DNA of 64,000 bases from Aquificota bacterium (GCA_013153635.1 JAADDZ010000015.1:84151-148150); one strand, 5' to 3'; counted from the stretch's first letter, positions 19,501 through 28,661 are shown. A program made the numbers and translations. The notes: a model not told the origin generated them from the sequence alone.

Positions 19501-20049
19501 TTCTAATCCTTTTAGAGCTTTTTGTTTTTTTTCTTCATATTCAGTGATACCTGCTATGTCGCTTAATATGTCTCTTCTCTCTGATGGTGTCATTTTTATG
19601 AATCGGAATATGTCTCCTTGGGTTACTATGTTATATGCTTGTTTTGGTATACCTGCGTATGATAACAGCTCTTCTATCTCATACTGTTTTACTACTCTGC
19701 CGTTTATCTTATAGATAGAACGACCGTTATGCTCTACCTTTCTGTATATAGAAACTTCTTCGTCATTTAGGGGGAATGCTCCTAGGTTTTTAAATACTAC
19801 TTCTACTTCTGTATATTCTGCGGTTTTTCCTTTTGAGGAAAATATAAGGTCTGAAAGCTTCATAGCTCTCATGGATTTTGCTGTTGCAAGTCCAAGGGCA
19901 AATATGATAGCGTCCCCTATGTTACTTTTACCAGAACCGTTTGGCCCTACTATAGCTGTAAAACCGTCTCCTAGGGGGATAGTTAATCTTTTTTCTCCGT
20001 AAGATTTAAATGCATAAACGTTAATTCTGTCTATATATGCTTTTTCCAT
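16540..20049 (-). CDS. smc: Chromosome segregation SMC ATPase
   Basis: A 1169-residue full-length SMC. The N-terminal head has Walker A GPNGSGKSNIGDAI and the Q-loop region NIVTQGDIFRF. Two long coiled coils flank the hinge (about residues 500-660, with GVYGQVADLIGLKDPALSTAVE). The C-terminal head has signature MSGGEKTLTALAFLFAV, Walker B FYYFDEVDAHLDDANA and a D-loop. It organises and separates chromosomes with ScpA and ScpB, which are not adjacent. It is the last gene of the long minus-strand run from prmC and lies 39 bases after fabI. Confidence 0.97.
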   Translation of the reverse strand: MEKAYIDRINVYAFKSYGEKRLTIPLGDGFTAIVGPNGSGKSNIGDAIIFALGLATAKSMRAMKLSDLIFSSKGKTAEYTEVEVVFKNLGAFPLNDEEVSIYRKVEHNGRSIYKINGRVVKQYEIEELLSYAGIPKQAYNIVTQGDIFRFIKMTPSERRDILSDIAGITEYEEKKQKALKGLEETQEKLNAAKLVLKEVKHNLQRLEEEKENAEKASQIEEKIAYTKQKINAVKLYTLEKAKEESLNRLNQIENKIKSLEQEKNINADRQKELFILIKQLEDSLNQIQESLLPIKEKEGAITAQISSLNEKKKELEDSINQLQETINHYQKEKDEKIKQIISLENQIEQLTKDLPQIQKQLEEAEEALEEKNKKLHQIEIGGQKAKIDLGEIEKEEKQLQHTLSKLEKEKLQLEFQLKKLQETYSQYQKTIEEQTQELEKLKETQKNIGSYTNTYEKKLNTIKSEITRLKVRKETLENRLKTIRAKKEEIFKRLAQVLASLSQIREDRSISILKHIPGVYGQVADLIGLKDPALSTAVETAGGGRLKHIVVEDDKVAQECIQELKKNKAGRATFIPLNKIKTQNLPMLPRYRGIKGYILDFVEYDSKVEKAIRFVFGDTLLVEDFDTARAVGIGTFRMVTPKGELFEKSGTISGGSQKQAGTLLGRGTLENEKEKLEAEDDRLKKEEEAIEQELKNIQRNLVEKDKEIYKLQTEEHSISQRRKQLNESILSISNKINMLENELVNIKKKQFEEENKIDEINKQLTKIQSQLNLVKEEKQKILNKMESEGLHQLRKEWEDATNLVYKLREKKISLENQIENLKDKVENNLKVRIFQIESEKLKIEDQIKHKKQEVQQITQKIQQLSKEVSNLWKGLKDKEKERDSLINQIEDIRDQLKSLRKKEDYYTKEITHLLEEKGKLEQKIEDINLSIEELTLEYTGEAQEGDLDVLERELKKLEEIRKNIGAVNQRALEDYKETLKRYEDLNQKVNTLLDEKKSIEELIQQLEDKKFKAFMEVYQEINKNLGKIFRRLSPGGKAYLELEAPENPLEAGVFLKARPRGKDVKRLEIMSGGEKTLTALAFLFAVQQYRPAPFYYFDEVDAHLDDANARKIAELMKELSKEAQFIVVTLRDTMASFADRLIGVTATEGISNIYTLDISKLHSGELIPT

Positions 20050-20088
20050 TTTTTAACTTTTAAAATTTTTTATAATTTTCGTCAAGTT

Positions 20089-20859
20089 TTACATTCCTAT
20101 TATATGATAACCTGCATCTACGTGTAAGATTTCTCCTGTAACTCCTGTCCCTAAATCACTGCACAGGAATAAAGCCGCTTTTCCCACTTCCTCTATTGAG
20201 ACTGTTTTTTTAAGTGGAGCTTTTTCTTCTGCCATTTTTTGTATTTCTGAAAATCTAGCTATCCCTGTCGCGGCTAAGGTTTTGATAGGTCCTGCTGATA
20301 TTGCGTTGACTCTGATTTTTTTTATCTCTCCTAAATCTCTTGCTAGATATTTCACACTAGCTTCTAAGGCGGCTTTTGCCACTCCCATTATGTTGTAGTT
20401 GTATATGACTTTCTCCGCTCCATAGTAGGATAACGTTAAAAGAGAGCCTCCTTCATTCATTATAGGTAGGAACTCTCTCGCTAATGCTGTAAATGAATAA
20501 ACGCTTATGTCCATTGCTTGTAAAAAGGACTGTCTATCTATTTTGTAGTAATAATCTCTAAGGTACTCTTTATTGGCAAATGCTATAGAGTGAACGATAA
20601 TATCTACACTTCCCCATTTTTCTTTTACTGTGTTTACGAAATCTGTTATCTCTTTATCAGAGGATACGTCTAGTTTCTCGTAAATCGTTGCTCCTAATTC
20701 TTCTGCTATTGGTTGGAGTTTTTTTTGAAATTTTTCATTTAGATAGTTGATTCCTATCTCTGCTCCTTCTTGATAAAATGTCTTTGCTATACCATAAGCT
20801 ATACTTCTGTTGTTTGCTATTCCTAAGATAAGTGCCTTTTTACCTTGTAATAATCTCAA
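20089..20859 (-). CDS. fabI: Enoyl-[acyl-carrier-protein] reductase (NADH)
   Basis: A 256-residue short-chain dehydrogenase of the FabI group. The nucleotide-binding start is ALILGIANNRSIAYGIA, followed by DIIVHSIAFANKE. The catalytic Tyr/Lys pair sits in SYYGAEKVIYNYNIMGVAKAALE (Tyr-x6-Tyr-x6-Lys). SAGPIKTLAATGI and the C-terminal GVTGEILHVDAGYHIIG are also typical. It performs the last reduction of fatty-acid elongation. The start is TTG at 20857-20859 behind GGAG, 7 bases away. Confidence 0.96.
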   Translation of the reverse strand: MRLLQGKKALILGIANNRSIAYGIAKTFYQEGAEIGINYLNEKFQKKLQPIAEELGATIYEKLDVSSDKEITDFVNTVKEKWGSVDIIVHSIAFANKEYLRDYYYKIDRQSFLQAMDISVYSFTALAREFLPIMNEGGSLLTLSYYGAEKVIYNYNIMGVAKAALEASVKYLARDLGEIKKIRVNAISAGPIKTLAATGIARFSEIQKMAEEKAPLKKTVSIEEVGKAALFLCSDLGTGVTGEILHVDAGYHIIGM

Positions 20860-20913
20860 TTTTTATCTCCTTTTTCTTATTAATCATAAATTTTTTGATG
20901 TTTAGTTTCAATT

Positions 20914-22233
20914 TTACAGATTCCAATATAGGAAACCTTCTTTTTCTGCTTTTTTTCTATCGTACAGTCCCTTTATGTCTATCAGTATAGGTACTGGCTC
21001 TTTTGATATTTGTTTGAATTTTTTTAGGTCTAGCTCTTGCAAAAATATCCCATGTCTGACAGCTACTATTACTGCATCGTAAGGTGCTTTTGAATCTATA
21101 GACTCTAAAAGGTCTATCATGTACTCTTTTTTTACTTCTTCTGGGTAAGCAAAAGGGTCATATATATATGTATCTACTCCATACTCTAGAAGTTCGTTAT
21201 ACATATCTATAACTTTTGTATTTCTAACATCGCTGATGTTTTCTTTGAATGTAAATCCTAAGATTAGGACTTTTGTTCCTTTTACTGCTTTTCCTGCTTT
21301 TATCATAAGCTTAACTGTGTTCTCTGCGATAAATTTTCCCATATTGTCATTTATCCTTCTTCCTGCAAGGATAACCTCTGGGTGATGTCCTATCGCCTCT
21401 GCTTTGAAGGTTAGATAATAAGGGTCGACTCCTATACAGTGACCTCCTACTAGCCCCGGTTCGAATCTTAAAAAGTTCCATTTTGTTGATGCGGCATTTA
21501 GAACATCTCTTGTATTTATCCCTAGTTTGTGAAATATGATAGCTAATTCGTTCATTAGGGCTATGTTTAGGTCTCTTTGGGTGTTTTCTATAACTTTTGC
21601 GGCTTCTGCTGTTTTTATATCAGGGGCTTTATGTATTCCAGCAGTGATAACTGCTCCGTAGAGCTTAGCTAAGAACTCTGTGGTCTGTGGTTCATCTCCA
21701 GCAACTACTTTTATTATTTTGTCTATTGTGTGCTGTTTGTCTCCGGGATTAACCCTCTCTGGGGAGTATCCTACATGAAAGTCTACTTTCCATTTGTAGC
21801 CGCTTTCTTTTTCTAGGATTGGTACACATTCTTCTTCTGTAAGTCCCGGATAAACGGTAGATTCGTATACTACAATGCTGTTTTTTGGCATGTACGTTCC
21901 TACAGTTTTGGTGGCTTCTTTTATCGGTTTAAGGTCAGGTATTTTATGCTCGTCTATAGGAGTAGGTACTGTAATGATGATAACTCTACATTCTGATAGT
22001 TTTTTTGGGTCGTTGGTAAATTCTATCTTGCTCTTTAAGAGTTGGTCTTTTTCTACTTCTCTTGTTTTGTCTATCCCTTTTTTTAGTTCTTCTATCCTCT
22101 CTTTACTAATGTCGTAACCAATAACATTAAATTTCCTGTCCAATAGTACAGCTAAGGGAAGACCCACATAACCTAATCCTACTACTGCAATTTTTTGCTT
22201 ACCTTTTTTAAAATCTTCAATATCTAGCTTCAT
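20914..22233 (-). CDS. Nucleotide-sugar (UDP-HexNAc type) dehydrogenase
   Basis: A 439-residue member of the UDP-glucose/UDP-ManNAc dehydrogenase superfamily. NAD binding is at AVVGLGYVGLPLAVLL and the catalytic Cys is in GLVGGHCIGVDPYYL. YSPERVNPGD and GFTFKENISDVRNTK match the TviB/WbpO subgroup, which makes UDP-GalNAcA or related uronates for surface glycans. I chose ATG 22231-22233, directly behind GGAGAGGG. A TTG 12 bases upstream has no good Shine-Dalgarno. It overlaps trpC by 17 bases. No other sugar genes are adjacent; the polysaccharide region is 38 kb away. Confidence 0.9.
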   Translation of the reverse strand: MKLDIEDFKKGKQKIAVVGLGYVGLPLAVLLDRKFNVIGYDISKERIEELKKGIDKTREVEKDQLLKSKIEFTNDPKKLSECRVIIITVPTPIDEHKIPDLKPIKEATKTVGTYMPKNSIVVYESTVYPGLTEEECVPILEKESGYKWKVDFHVGYSPERVNPGDKQHTIDKIIKVVAGDEPQTTEFLAKLYGAVITAGIHKAPDIKTAEAAKVIENTQRDLNIALMNELAIIFHKLGINTRDVLNAASTKWNFLRFEPGLVGGHCIGVDPYYLTFKAEAIGHHPEVILAGRRINDNMGKFIAENTVKLMIKAGKAVKGTKVLILGFTFKENISDVRNTKVIDMYNELLEYGVDTYIYDPFAYPEEVKKEYMIDLLESIDSKAPYDAVIVAVRHGIFLQELDLKKFKQISKEPVPILIDIKGLYDRKKAEKEGFLYWNL

Positions 22234-23014
22234 AGCCCTCTCCAAGAAGCTCTTTTAGTTTATGGTATATATCTTTTTCTCTCATCAAGGATTCCCCTAT
22301 TAAAAATGCATCTACACCACAGCTTTTTAACTGTTTTATATCTTCGTTAGAAGATATTCCGCTTTCTGCTACTACTACTTCTATTTCTTTACTTTTTAGG
22401 TAAGGGGCTAACTTTTTTGAGGTGTTAATGTCTACTTTAAAAGTTTCTAAATTCCGGTTGTTTATTCCTACTATCTTTGCTCCTGCATTTACAGCTATAT
22501 CTGCCTCTTGTTTTGAATGTATTTCTACAAGAGCTTCCATACCAAATTCTCTACCGTATTCTAAAAGCTCTCTTAGCTGGTTTTCTGTTAAAACTTTTAC
22601 TATCAGTAGATAACTGTCTGCTCCGTATGCGAAAGCTTCTAATATCTGTTTTTTGTCGATTATGAAATCTTTTCTTAGTAGTGGTATAGTAGTAACTTTT
22701 CTTACTTTTTCTAAAAAGAAAATCTCCCCTTGGAAATATTTTTTATCTGTTAGTACAGATATGGCACTAGCTCCTCCTGATTCGTATATCTTTGCTATAT
22801 CAACTGGGTCAAAGTTCTCTCTTATTATTCCTTTTGAGGGAGAGGCTTTTTTTAGCTCTGCTATTATATTTATTTTTTCTTTTTTTAAGGCTGATTTAAA
22901 GTCTCTAACTAGGTCTCTTTTTGCGATTTTTCTTTCGAGAAATTTTATATAATCAGGAGTAAAATCTAAAAGTTCTATCTGTTTTGTCTTTATTATTTTC
23001 TCTAAAATGCTCAA
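22217..23014 (-). CDS. trpC: Indole-3-glycerol-phosphate synthase
   Basis: A 265-residue (beta/alpha)8 enzyme. Signature elements are IIAELKKASPSKGII near residue 50, SVLTDKKYFQG, LLRKDFIID, GINNRNLETF and VAESGISSNEDI. It converts CdRP to indole-glycerol phosphate in tryptophan synthesis. No other trp gene is nearby. The start is TTG 23012-23014 behind GGAGGAG. Transcription probably continues from purN, 12 bases upstream. Confidence 0.96.
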   Translation of the reverse strand: MSILEKIIKTKQIELLDFTPDYIKFLERKIAKRDLVRDFKSALKKEKINIIAELKKASPSKGIIRENFDPVDIAKIYESGGASAISVLTDKKYFQGEIFFLEKVRKVTTIPLLRKDFIIDKKQILEAFAYGADSYLLIVKVLTENQLRELLEYGREFGMEALVEIHSKQEADIAVNAGAKIVGINNRNLETFKVDINTSKKLAPYLKSKEIEVVVAESGISSNEDIKQLKSCGVDAFLIGESLMREKDIYHKLKELLGEGYEARY

Positions 23015-23026
23015 GAAAACTCCTCC

Positions 23027-23674
23027 TTAGAAGTCCTCTAATGCTGGATTTGTCGGCAATGTTCCATATCTTGCATTTTTTACGATAACTTTTCTTCCAT
23101 TTTGTTTTATTCTACCATCTTCTATCCATTTTATAACTTGGGGATATATTCTGTGTTCATATTTTAGTATTTTCTTGGATAATGTTTCTTCTGTATCATC
23201 AGGTAGAATAGGGACTACAGCTTGAATAATTATAGGTCCACTATCTAGCTCTTTTGTTACAAAGTGGACGGTACAACCACTGTACTTTGCTCCGTATTCT
23301 AAAGCTCTTTTTTGGGGTTTTAAGCCTTGAAAAGCTGGGAGCAAAGACGGGTGAATATTAATAAGCTTACCTTCAAATTCTTCTATAAACCTATCAGATA
23401 GTATCCTCATATACCCAGCTAGGACTACCAAATCTATACTGTGATTCTGTAAGATTTCGATTAATTTTTGGTCAAAACTCTCTCTACTTTCAAAAGAGTT
23501 TGGGTCTATGTAAAAGGTTTTTATACCATAATTTTTGGCTATTTTTAATCCTTGGGCATTTGGGTTGTTTGATAAAACAACCCTTATATTTGATTTTATT
23601 TTTCCAGCGTTTTTTGCTTTTAGAATAGCTTCTAGATTAGAACCTCTTCCTGATATTAGGATACCTATGTTCAA
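23027..23674 (-). CDS. purN: Phosphoribosylglycinamide formyltransferase
   Basis: A 215-residue formyltransferase. It starts NIGILISGRGSNLEAIL (phosphate-binding loop) and holds the catalytic Asn/His/Asp in INIHPSLLPAFQG and ELDSGPIIIQ, with SGCTVHFV between them. It uses 10-formyl-tetrahydrofolate to make FGAR in purine synthesis. The start is TTG 23672-23674 behind AAGGA. Usual family length. Confidence 0.95.
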   Translation of the reverse strand: MNIGILISGRGSNLEAILKAKNAGKIKSNIRVVLSNNPNAQGLKIAKNYGIKTFYIDPNSFESRESFDQKLIEILQNHSIDLVVLAGYMRILSDRFIEEFEGKLINIHPSLLPAFQGLKPQKRALEYGAKYSGCTVHFVTKELDSGPIIIQAVVPILPDDTEETLSKKILKYEHRIYPQVIKWIEDGRIKQNGRKVIVKNARYGTLPTNPALEDF

Positions 23675-23697
23675 CTGTTTTTCCTTTTTATTTTAAA

Positions 23698-24615
23698 TTA
23701 TACTATCACAAGTTTTTGTGTTGCTCTTTTTGCTTTGAAAGCATCTTGTATCTGTTTTAAAACTCCTTGTTTCTTTTTTGGTGAACACCAGCTAGGAGCT
23801 ATCAGCTCTTCTTCAGGTGCTTCTCCTGTGAGCCTATGAACTATAATATCTTTTGGCAGGTATTCAAACATGTCTGCTACTATTTTTGCATATTCTTCCA
23901 TAGATAGTAGGTTAATCTCCCCATTTTTATACTGCTTCTCCATGACCGTATGTTTTACTATGTGAAGAGGGTGTATCTTTATACCATCTATAGGTAAAGA
24001 AGCTATAAGTTTCGCTGATTCTATGTAGTCCTCGTATTCATCTCCCGGAAGACCAACGATTAAGTGAGCACAGATTTTTATATGTGGTCTTTTTTTGGTT
24101 CTTAAAACGGCATCGATAAATTCAGCGACCCCGTGCGCCCTATTTATGTTTCGTAAAGTTTTAGGGTTAGCTGTCTGTAAGCCATATTCTATCCATATCT
24201 CTGGTTTTTCTACAGTATAGGTAGCTATCAAGTCTAAAACTTCATCTGGAACAGTATCAGGTCTTGTACCAATAGATATACCGATAATCTCTTCGTATTC
24301 TAAGGCTTTATCGTATAGGTCTTTTAGTTTATCTACTGGTGCATATGTATTTGTATATGCTTGAAAGTAAGCTAAAAATCCTTTTATGCTTTTGTACCTT
24401 TTTTTATAGAACTCTATAGACTTCTCTATCTGATTTTGGACTGTCTTTTTTGTCATAGCATATGGACTAAAGGCGACATTGTTACAAAATGTACAGCCTC
24501 CAGAAGCCTTTGTTCCATCTCTATTTGGACAGGTAAAACCTGCATCTATTGAGATTTTCTGGATTCTACCTTTATACCTATTTTTTAGGTAGCTATTGAA
24601 ACTCGTGTAATACAT
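23698..24615 (-). CDS. YhcC-type radical SAM protein
   Basis: A 305-residue radical SAM enzyme of the YhcC/TIGR01212 family. The iron-sulfur cysteines have the wide spacing of this group, C29-x11-C41-x2-C44 (FTCPNRDG, SGGCTFCNN). QAYTNTYAP and IGISIGTRPDTVPDEVLD follow, and AHLIVGLPGDEYEDY is typical of oxygen-independent coproporphyrinogen oxidase relatives. Its substrate is not established as far as I know. It lies between murA and purN with short spacers, so it is part of the minus-strand housekeeping run. Confidence 0.9.
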   Translation of the reverse strand: MYYTSFNSYLKNRYKGRIQKISIDAGFTCPNRDGTKASGGCTFCNNVAFSPYAMTKKTVQNQIEKSIEFYKKRYKSIKGFLAYFQAYTNTYAPVDKLKDLYDKALEYEEIIGISIGTRPDTVPDEVLDLIATYTVEKPEIWIEYGLQTANPKTLRNINRAHGVAEFIDAVLRTKKRPHIKICAHLIVGLPGDEYEDYIESAKLIASLPIDGIKIHPLHIVKHTVMEKQYKNGEINLLSMEEYAKIVADMFEYLPKDIIVHRLTGEAPEEELIAPSWCSPKKKQGVLKQIQDAFKAKRATQKLVIV

Positions 24616-24663
24616 CTATACTCCTAAGAATTTTTGGATTAAAAAGATATTCCTGTTTGTAGC

Positions 24664-25974
24664 TTATTCAAACATGTTTTCTTTTATTGGGACTGCTTTA
24701 CGCTCTATGTTCGCCCCAAGAGAACTTAATTTTAAGTCTATCTTTTCATACCCTCTATCTAGATGGTGAAGGTTATGTATCGTCGTATATCCTTCAGCGA
24801 TTAACCCAGCGATAACCATTGCGGCACTTGCCCTTAGGTCTGTTGCTTTTACATTTGCTCCACTAAGGTTTTTGACCCCATTTATTATAGCTACTTTGTT
24901 GTTTATTGTACTGATACATGCTCCTAGTCTAATTAACTCTGGTACATGTAAAAATCTATTTTCAAATATGTTTTCCTTTATAAGAGACAGTCCATCTATG
25001 GTTGATAATAGGGTCATTACTTGAGCTTGTAAATCTGTTGGAAAAAATGGATACTCTTTTGTTTCTATGTATGTAGGTTTTAGGTATTTTTCTCTTTTTA
25101 CTATTACTGTATCGTTTCCAGTCTTTATAATGTGTATTCCTATTTTATTCAAAATAGAATGAACGTAAGTCAATAGATTGTACGGATAGTTTTTCAGTAT
25201 GATTTTACTTTTCGTTAGTGCAGACATTATGGCAAATGTACCAGCTTCTATTCTGTCTGGTATTATTTTATGAGCTGTACCTTTTAACTTTTGAACTCCT
25301 CGTATTTTTATCGTCCTGCTTCCTTCTCTCCAATTCCACTCAATATCTGCTCCCATTTTTTTCAAAAGGTTAGCAAGGTCTACAACTTCTGGTTCCAAAG
25401 CCGCATTTTCTATTATGGTCTCTCCTTCTGCAAGTACAGAAGCCATCAAAATATTTTCTGTACCTGTAACGGTTATTTTATCAAAAGTAATATGAGACCC
25501 TTTTGGTCTACCTTTTGCTATAACAAACCCATGTTCTATGTCTATAGACACTCCCATCTTTCTTAAAGCTTTTATATGTAAGTCTATAGGTCTTTGTCCT
25601 ATTGGACAGCCTCCGGGCAGAGCTATTTTTGCCTCTCCAAATCTAGATAACATCGCTCCTAGAACAAGTATAGATGCTCTCATTTTGTTAACAATTTCGT
25701 AATCTACACATAAAGATGTAGGTTCTTTTAGAGAATATACAAAAGTCTTTTCGTCTATCTGTTCAACTTTAGAACCGATAGCTTTTAGGAGGGAATTCAT
25801 ATATTTTACATCTAATAGTTCCGGTAGATTCTGTAGTATAACTGGTTTGTCTGTTAATATAGTAGAGGCTATGTTAGGTAAGGCAGAATTTTTTGCCCCT
25901 GATATTTCTAAAACCCCCTCTAAACTTTCTGCTTTGTGGACGATTAGAACCTCTTTTTTTTCTTTATTTTTCAT
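24664..25974 (-). CDS. murA: UDP-N-acetylglucosamine 1-carboxyvinyltransferase
   Basis: A 436-residue EPSP-synthase-fold enzyme. The start GVLEISGAKNSALPNIAS holds the conserved Lys/Asn. Cys123 in LPGGCPIGQRPIDLH is the residue that adds PEP and is attacked by fosfomycin. TDLRASAAMVIAGLIAEG is near the end. It performs the first committed step of peptidoglycan synthesis in the cytoplasm. The start overlaps prmC by 11 bases. Confidence 0.96.
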   Translation of the reverse strand: MKNKEKKEVLIVHKAESLEGVLEISGAKNSALPNIASTILTDKPVILQNLPELLDVKYMNSLLKAIGSKVEQIDEKTFVYSLKEPTSLCVDYEIVNKMRASILVLGAMLSRFGEAKIALPGGCPIGQRPIDLHIKALRKMGVSIDIEHGFVIAKGRPKGSHITFDKITVTGTENILMASVLAEGETIIENAALEPEVVDLANLLKKMGADIEWNWREGSRTIKIRGVQKLKGTAHKIIPDRIEAGTFAIMSALTKSKIILKNYPYNLLTYVHSILNKIGIHIIKTGNDTVIVKREKYLKPTYIETKEYPFFPTDLQAQVMTLLSTIDGLSLIKENIFENRFLHVPELIRLGACISTINNKVAIINGVKNLSGANVKATDLRASAAMVIAGLIAEGYTTIHNLHHLDRGYEKIDLKLSSLGANIERKAVPIKENMFE

Positions 25975-26809
25975 GTTTTTCTCCTATGATAACCCTATCT
26001 ATACCTTGTAAATCTTTATAAGAATAGGTTTTAAAATTTTTTACTTTTAATAAATCTTCTACTATTCTTCCTTGGTTGTAACCCACCTCGAAAGCTATAA
26101 AACCTTTTGGTTTTAAGTACTTATCTATTTCATCTAAAATTTTTTCGTAAAACTCTGTCCCTACTTGACCTGCTAAAAGAGCTTCTACAGGTTCTTTTTT
26201 AACTTCTTTTTGCAAAGTCTCGTATTCCTTTACAGGTATATAGGGAGGATTTGATACGATAAAATCAAATTTCCTCCCTTTTATGTTCTGAAATAAGTTA
26301 CTTTTTAAAAGTAGTAATCTATCTGTAACATTATGTATTTTAGCATTTTTTTGGGATACAGCTAAAGCTGTATCTGATATATCGATTCCTAACATGTTTA
26401 CTAAAGGTCTATTCTTCAGTAGGGCTATACTTATAGCTCCGCTACCTATTCCTATATCTAAGCCTATATAACTTTTTTCTGAATCTAACCTGTTTAATAC
26501 AGCTTCCACCAAAATTTCTGTCTCTGGTCTAGGTATTAATACCCCTTCTTGTACAAAGAACTCTAATCCGAAAAACTCTTTCTTTTTTGTTATGTATGCG
26601 ATAGGAAAACCGGTAATCCTATGTTTGATGCGCTTTTTGTAAATATCTATTATTTTTATATCGATAGTTTTTTCTTTTAATAGAATCAGTTCCCAAGTTT
26701 GTATATTGAGTAAGTCTGCAAGGAGTATGTAAGCGTCTATAATATGATTTTCTATTTCGGCATCTTTTAAACTTTTTATCCCGTAATCTAATAGTTCTTT
26801 TACTTTCAT
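25964..26809 (-). CDS. prmC: Release-factor glutamine methyltransferase
   Basis: A 281-residue HemK/PrmC methyltransferase. A helical N-terminal domain of about 75 residues is followed by the SAM-binding fold with LDIGIGSGAISIALL, and by the substrate motif SNPPYIPVKEYE. It methylates the Gln of the GGQ motif in RF1/RF2. It is the first gene of the minus-strand run that ends with smc. The Shine-Dalgarno is weak. It diverges from glnB over a 160-base spacer. Confidence 0.95.
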   Translation of the reverse strand: MKVKELLDYGIKSLKDAEIENHIIDAYILLADLLNIQTWELILLKEKTIDIKIIDIYKKRIKHRITGFPIAYITKKKEFFGLEFFVQEGVLIPRPETEILVEAVLNRLDSEKSYIGLDIGIGSGAISIALLKNRPLVNMLGIDISDTALAVSQKNAKIHNVTDRLLLLKSNLFQNIKGRKFDFIVSNPPYIPVKEYETLQKEVKKEPVEALLAGQVGTEFYEKILDEIDKYLKPKGFIAFEVGYNQGRIVEDLLKVKNFKTYSYKDLQGIDRVIIGEKHEK

Positions 26810-26848
26810 AAGGTTTGCACTAAATTTGTGAAAATATCTTTAATATTT

Positions 26849-26865
26849 TGACACATTATTGTGCA
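26849..26865. promoter_or_regulatory. Imperfect inverted repeat, possible enhancer site for the glnB sigma-54 promoter
   Basis: ACACATTATTGTGC gives CACA and TGTG arms around TTAT, about 55-70 bases upstream of the -24 element. An NtrC-type activator would be expected to bind in such a place. The arms are short, so this is suggestive only. Confidence 0.3.
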
Positions 26866-26917
26866 GTTTTCTTCCTTTGCAGTGCTTAAACCTGTGTAAT
26901 CTTTTGTATTTCTTGTA

Positions 26918-26933
26918 TGGCATATTCTTTGCA
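26918..26933 (+). promoter_or_regulatory. Sigma-54 (-24/-12) promoter of glnB-amtB
   Basis: TGGCATATTCTTTGCA matches the RpoN consensus TGGCAYR-N4-TTGCW at every fixed position, with the GG and GC doublets 10 bases apart. It lies 36 bases before the glnB ATG and leaves room for AAGGAGG. Nitrogen-regulated genes such as glnB-amtB are classic RpoN targets. A sigma-54 activator is encoded at 37.7 kb, but nothing links it to this site. Confidence 0.85.
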
Positions 26934-26939
26934 TTTTGA

Positions 26940-27308
<369 letters not shown>

Positions 27309-27337
27309 AAAATAAAAATTTTAAAGGAGGTATAAGA

Positions 27338-28639
27338 ATGAAACACAAGATATGGTTGTTTTTGGCATCTTTAATACCCTTTTTCGCAATAGCTGAAGAA
27401 GCAAAGATAGACACTGGAGATACTGCATGGATGATAACAGCTACAGCTTTAGTTGTTCTTATGACTGTAGGAGGACTTACACTTTTCTATGGAGGAATGA
27501 CAAGAGCCAAAAATATAGTAAACACTGTTATGATGGTATTTACTGCCTATGCATTGGCGATTATCGTATGGACACTGTGGGGATACTCCCTTGCTTTTTC
27601 CGATGGTGAAGGTGCAATATACGCAATAGTGGGAGACCTTAAATACTTTTTACTTAATGGGATTGACTACAAACAGATAAGTGGAATAGGCCCTTTTCCT
27701 GAATGGGTGTTTATAGCATTCCAGTCTACATTTGCGGCTATCACAATAGCACTAGTCTCTGGGTCTGTTATTGAGAGAATGAAGTTTTCTACTTGGGTAT
27801 TATTCGTAATTCTTTGGGTTACATTCGTTTATGCTCCGATTGCTCACGTTGTATGGGGAGGAGGATTTTTATTTGATTTAGGAGCTTTAGACTTTGCTGG
27901 TGGAACTGTTGTTCATATAAATGCAGGGGTTGCTGGACTTGTACTTGCTATACTTCTTGGTAGAAGAAAAGATTACAAAAAGGCGGCTATCTTACCTTCT
28001 TCTGTAGTTTTAACAACTCTTGGCGCAGGTTTACTTTGGTTTGGTTGGTTTGGATTTAATGCCGGTTCTGCCTTTGGAGCTAATGATGTTGCTGGTGTAG
28101 CATTACTCACAACTAATTTGGCAACTGCCACCGCTGTAGTCTCTTGGGTTTTGGTTGAGTGGATTGTTGCTAAAAAACCTACTTTACTTGGTGCGGCTTC
28201 AGGGGCTATTGCTGGACTAGTTGCTATAACTCCAGCGGCAGGTTTTGTTGATGCCAAAGGAGCTATTATTATAGGTTTCATTGCTGGTATTGTAGGCTGG
28301 TTCGGAGTATTTGTTCTGAAAAAAGCGATTGGCTATGATGATTCTTTAGATGTTTTTGGAATTCACGGTCTTGCAGGAATATGGGGAGCCTTAGCTACCG
28401 GATTTTTTGCCCTCCAATCATTGGCATGGGACGGAAGCCCTCTTCAAAACGGAGATAGAATGGGACAGATTATAGTTCAAGTTGAATCTATATTATTCAC
28501 TATCATTTACACAGCTATAATGACAGCTATCTTATATTTTGTGTCCTCTATCTTAACTGCTGGAGGTAGAGTTGATGAAGAAACTGAAACGATTGGATTA
28601 GATGAGGCTACCCATGGTGAGAGGGGTTTCAACTTATAA
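27338..28639 (+). CDS. amtB: Ammonium transporter
   Basis: A 433-residue Amt/Rh channel with a cleavable N-terminal signal (residues 1-19, ending AIAEEA) and about 11 membrane segments. The family signatures are present: the conserved Asp/Ala/Gly segment FAGGTVVHINAG, the first pore His in APIAHVVWGGG and the second in FGIHGLAGIWGALATG. It conducts ammonium across the inner membrane and is plugged by PII when nitrogen is ample. It is preceded by glnB and driven by the sigma-54 promoter. The terminator stem begins inside the last codons. Confidence 0.96.
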   Translation: MKHKIWLFLASLIPFFAIAEEAKIDTGDTAWMITATALVVLMTVGGLTLFYGGMTRAKNIVNTVMMVFTAYALAIIVWTLWGYSLAFSDGEGAIYAIVGDLKYFLLNGIDYKQISGIGPFPEWVFIAFQSTFAAITIALVSGSVIERMKFSTWVLFVILWVTFVYAPIAHVVWGGGFLFDLGALDFAGGTVVHINAGVAGLVLAILLGRRKDYKKAAILPSSVVLTTLGAGLLWFGWFGFNAGSAFGANDVAGVALLTTNLATATAVVSWVLVEWIVAKKPTLLGAASGAIAGLVAITPAAGFVDAKGAIIIGFIAGIVGWFGVFVLKKAIGYDDSLDVFGIHGLAGIWGALATGFFALQSLAWDGSPLQNGDRMGQIIVQVESILFTIIYTAIMTAILYFVSSILTAGGRVDEETETIGLDEATHGERGFNL

Positions 28640-28661
28640 GGGTTGAACCCCTTTCCTTTTT
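28622..28661 (+). terminator. Terminator overlapping the amtB stop
   Basis: AGGGGTTTCAAC (28622-28633) pairs with GTTGAACCCCT (28642-28652), with one bulged T, and is followed by TTCCTTTTT. The amtB stop codon sits in the loop. Some transcripts may read through into the porin gene. Confidence 0.8.
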
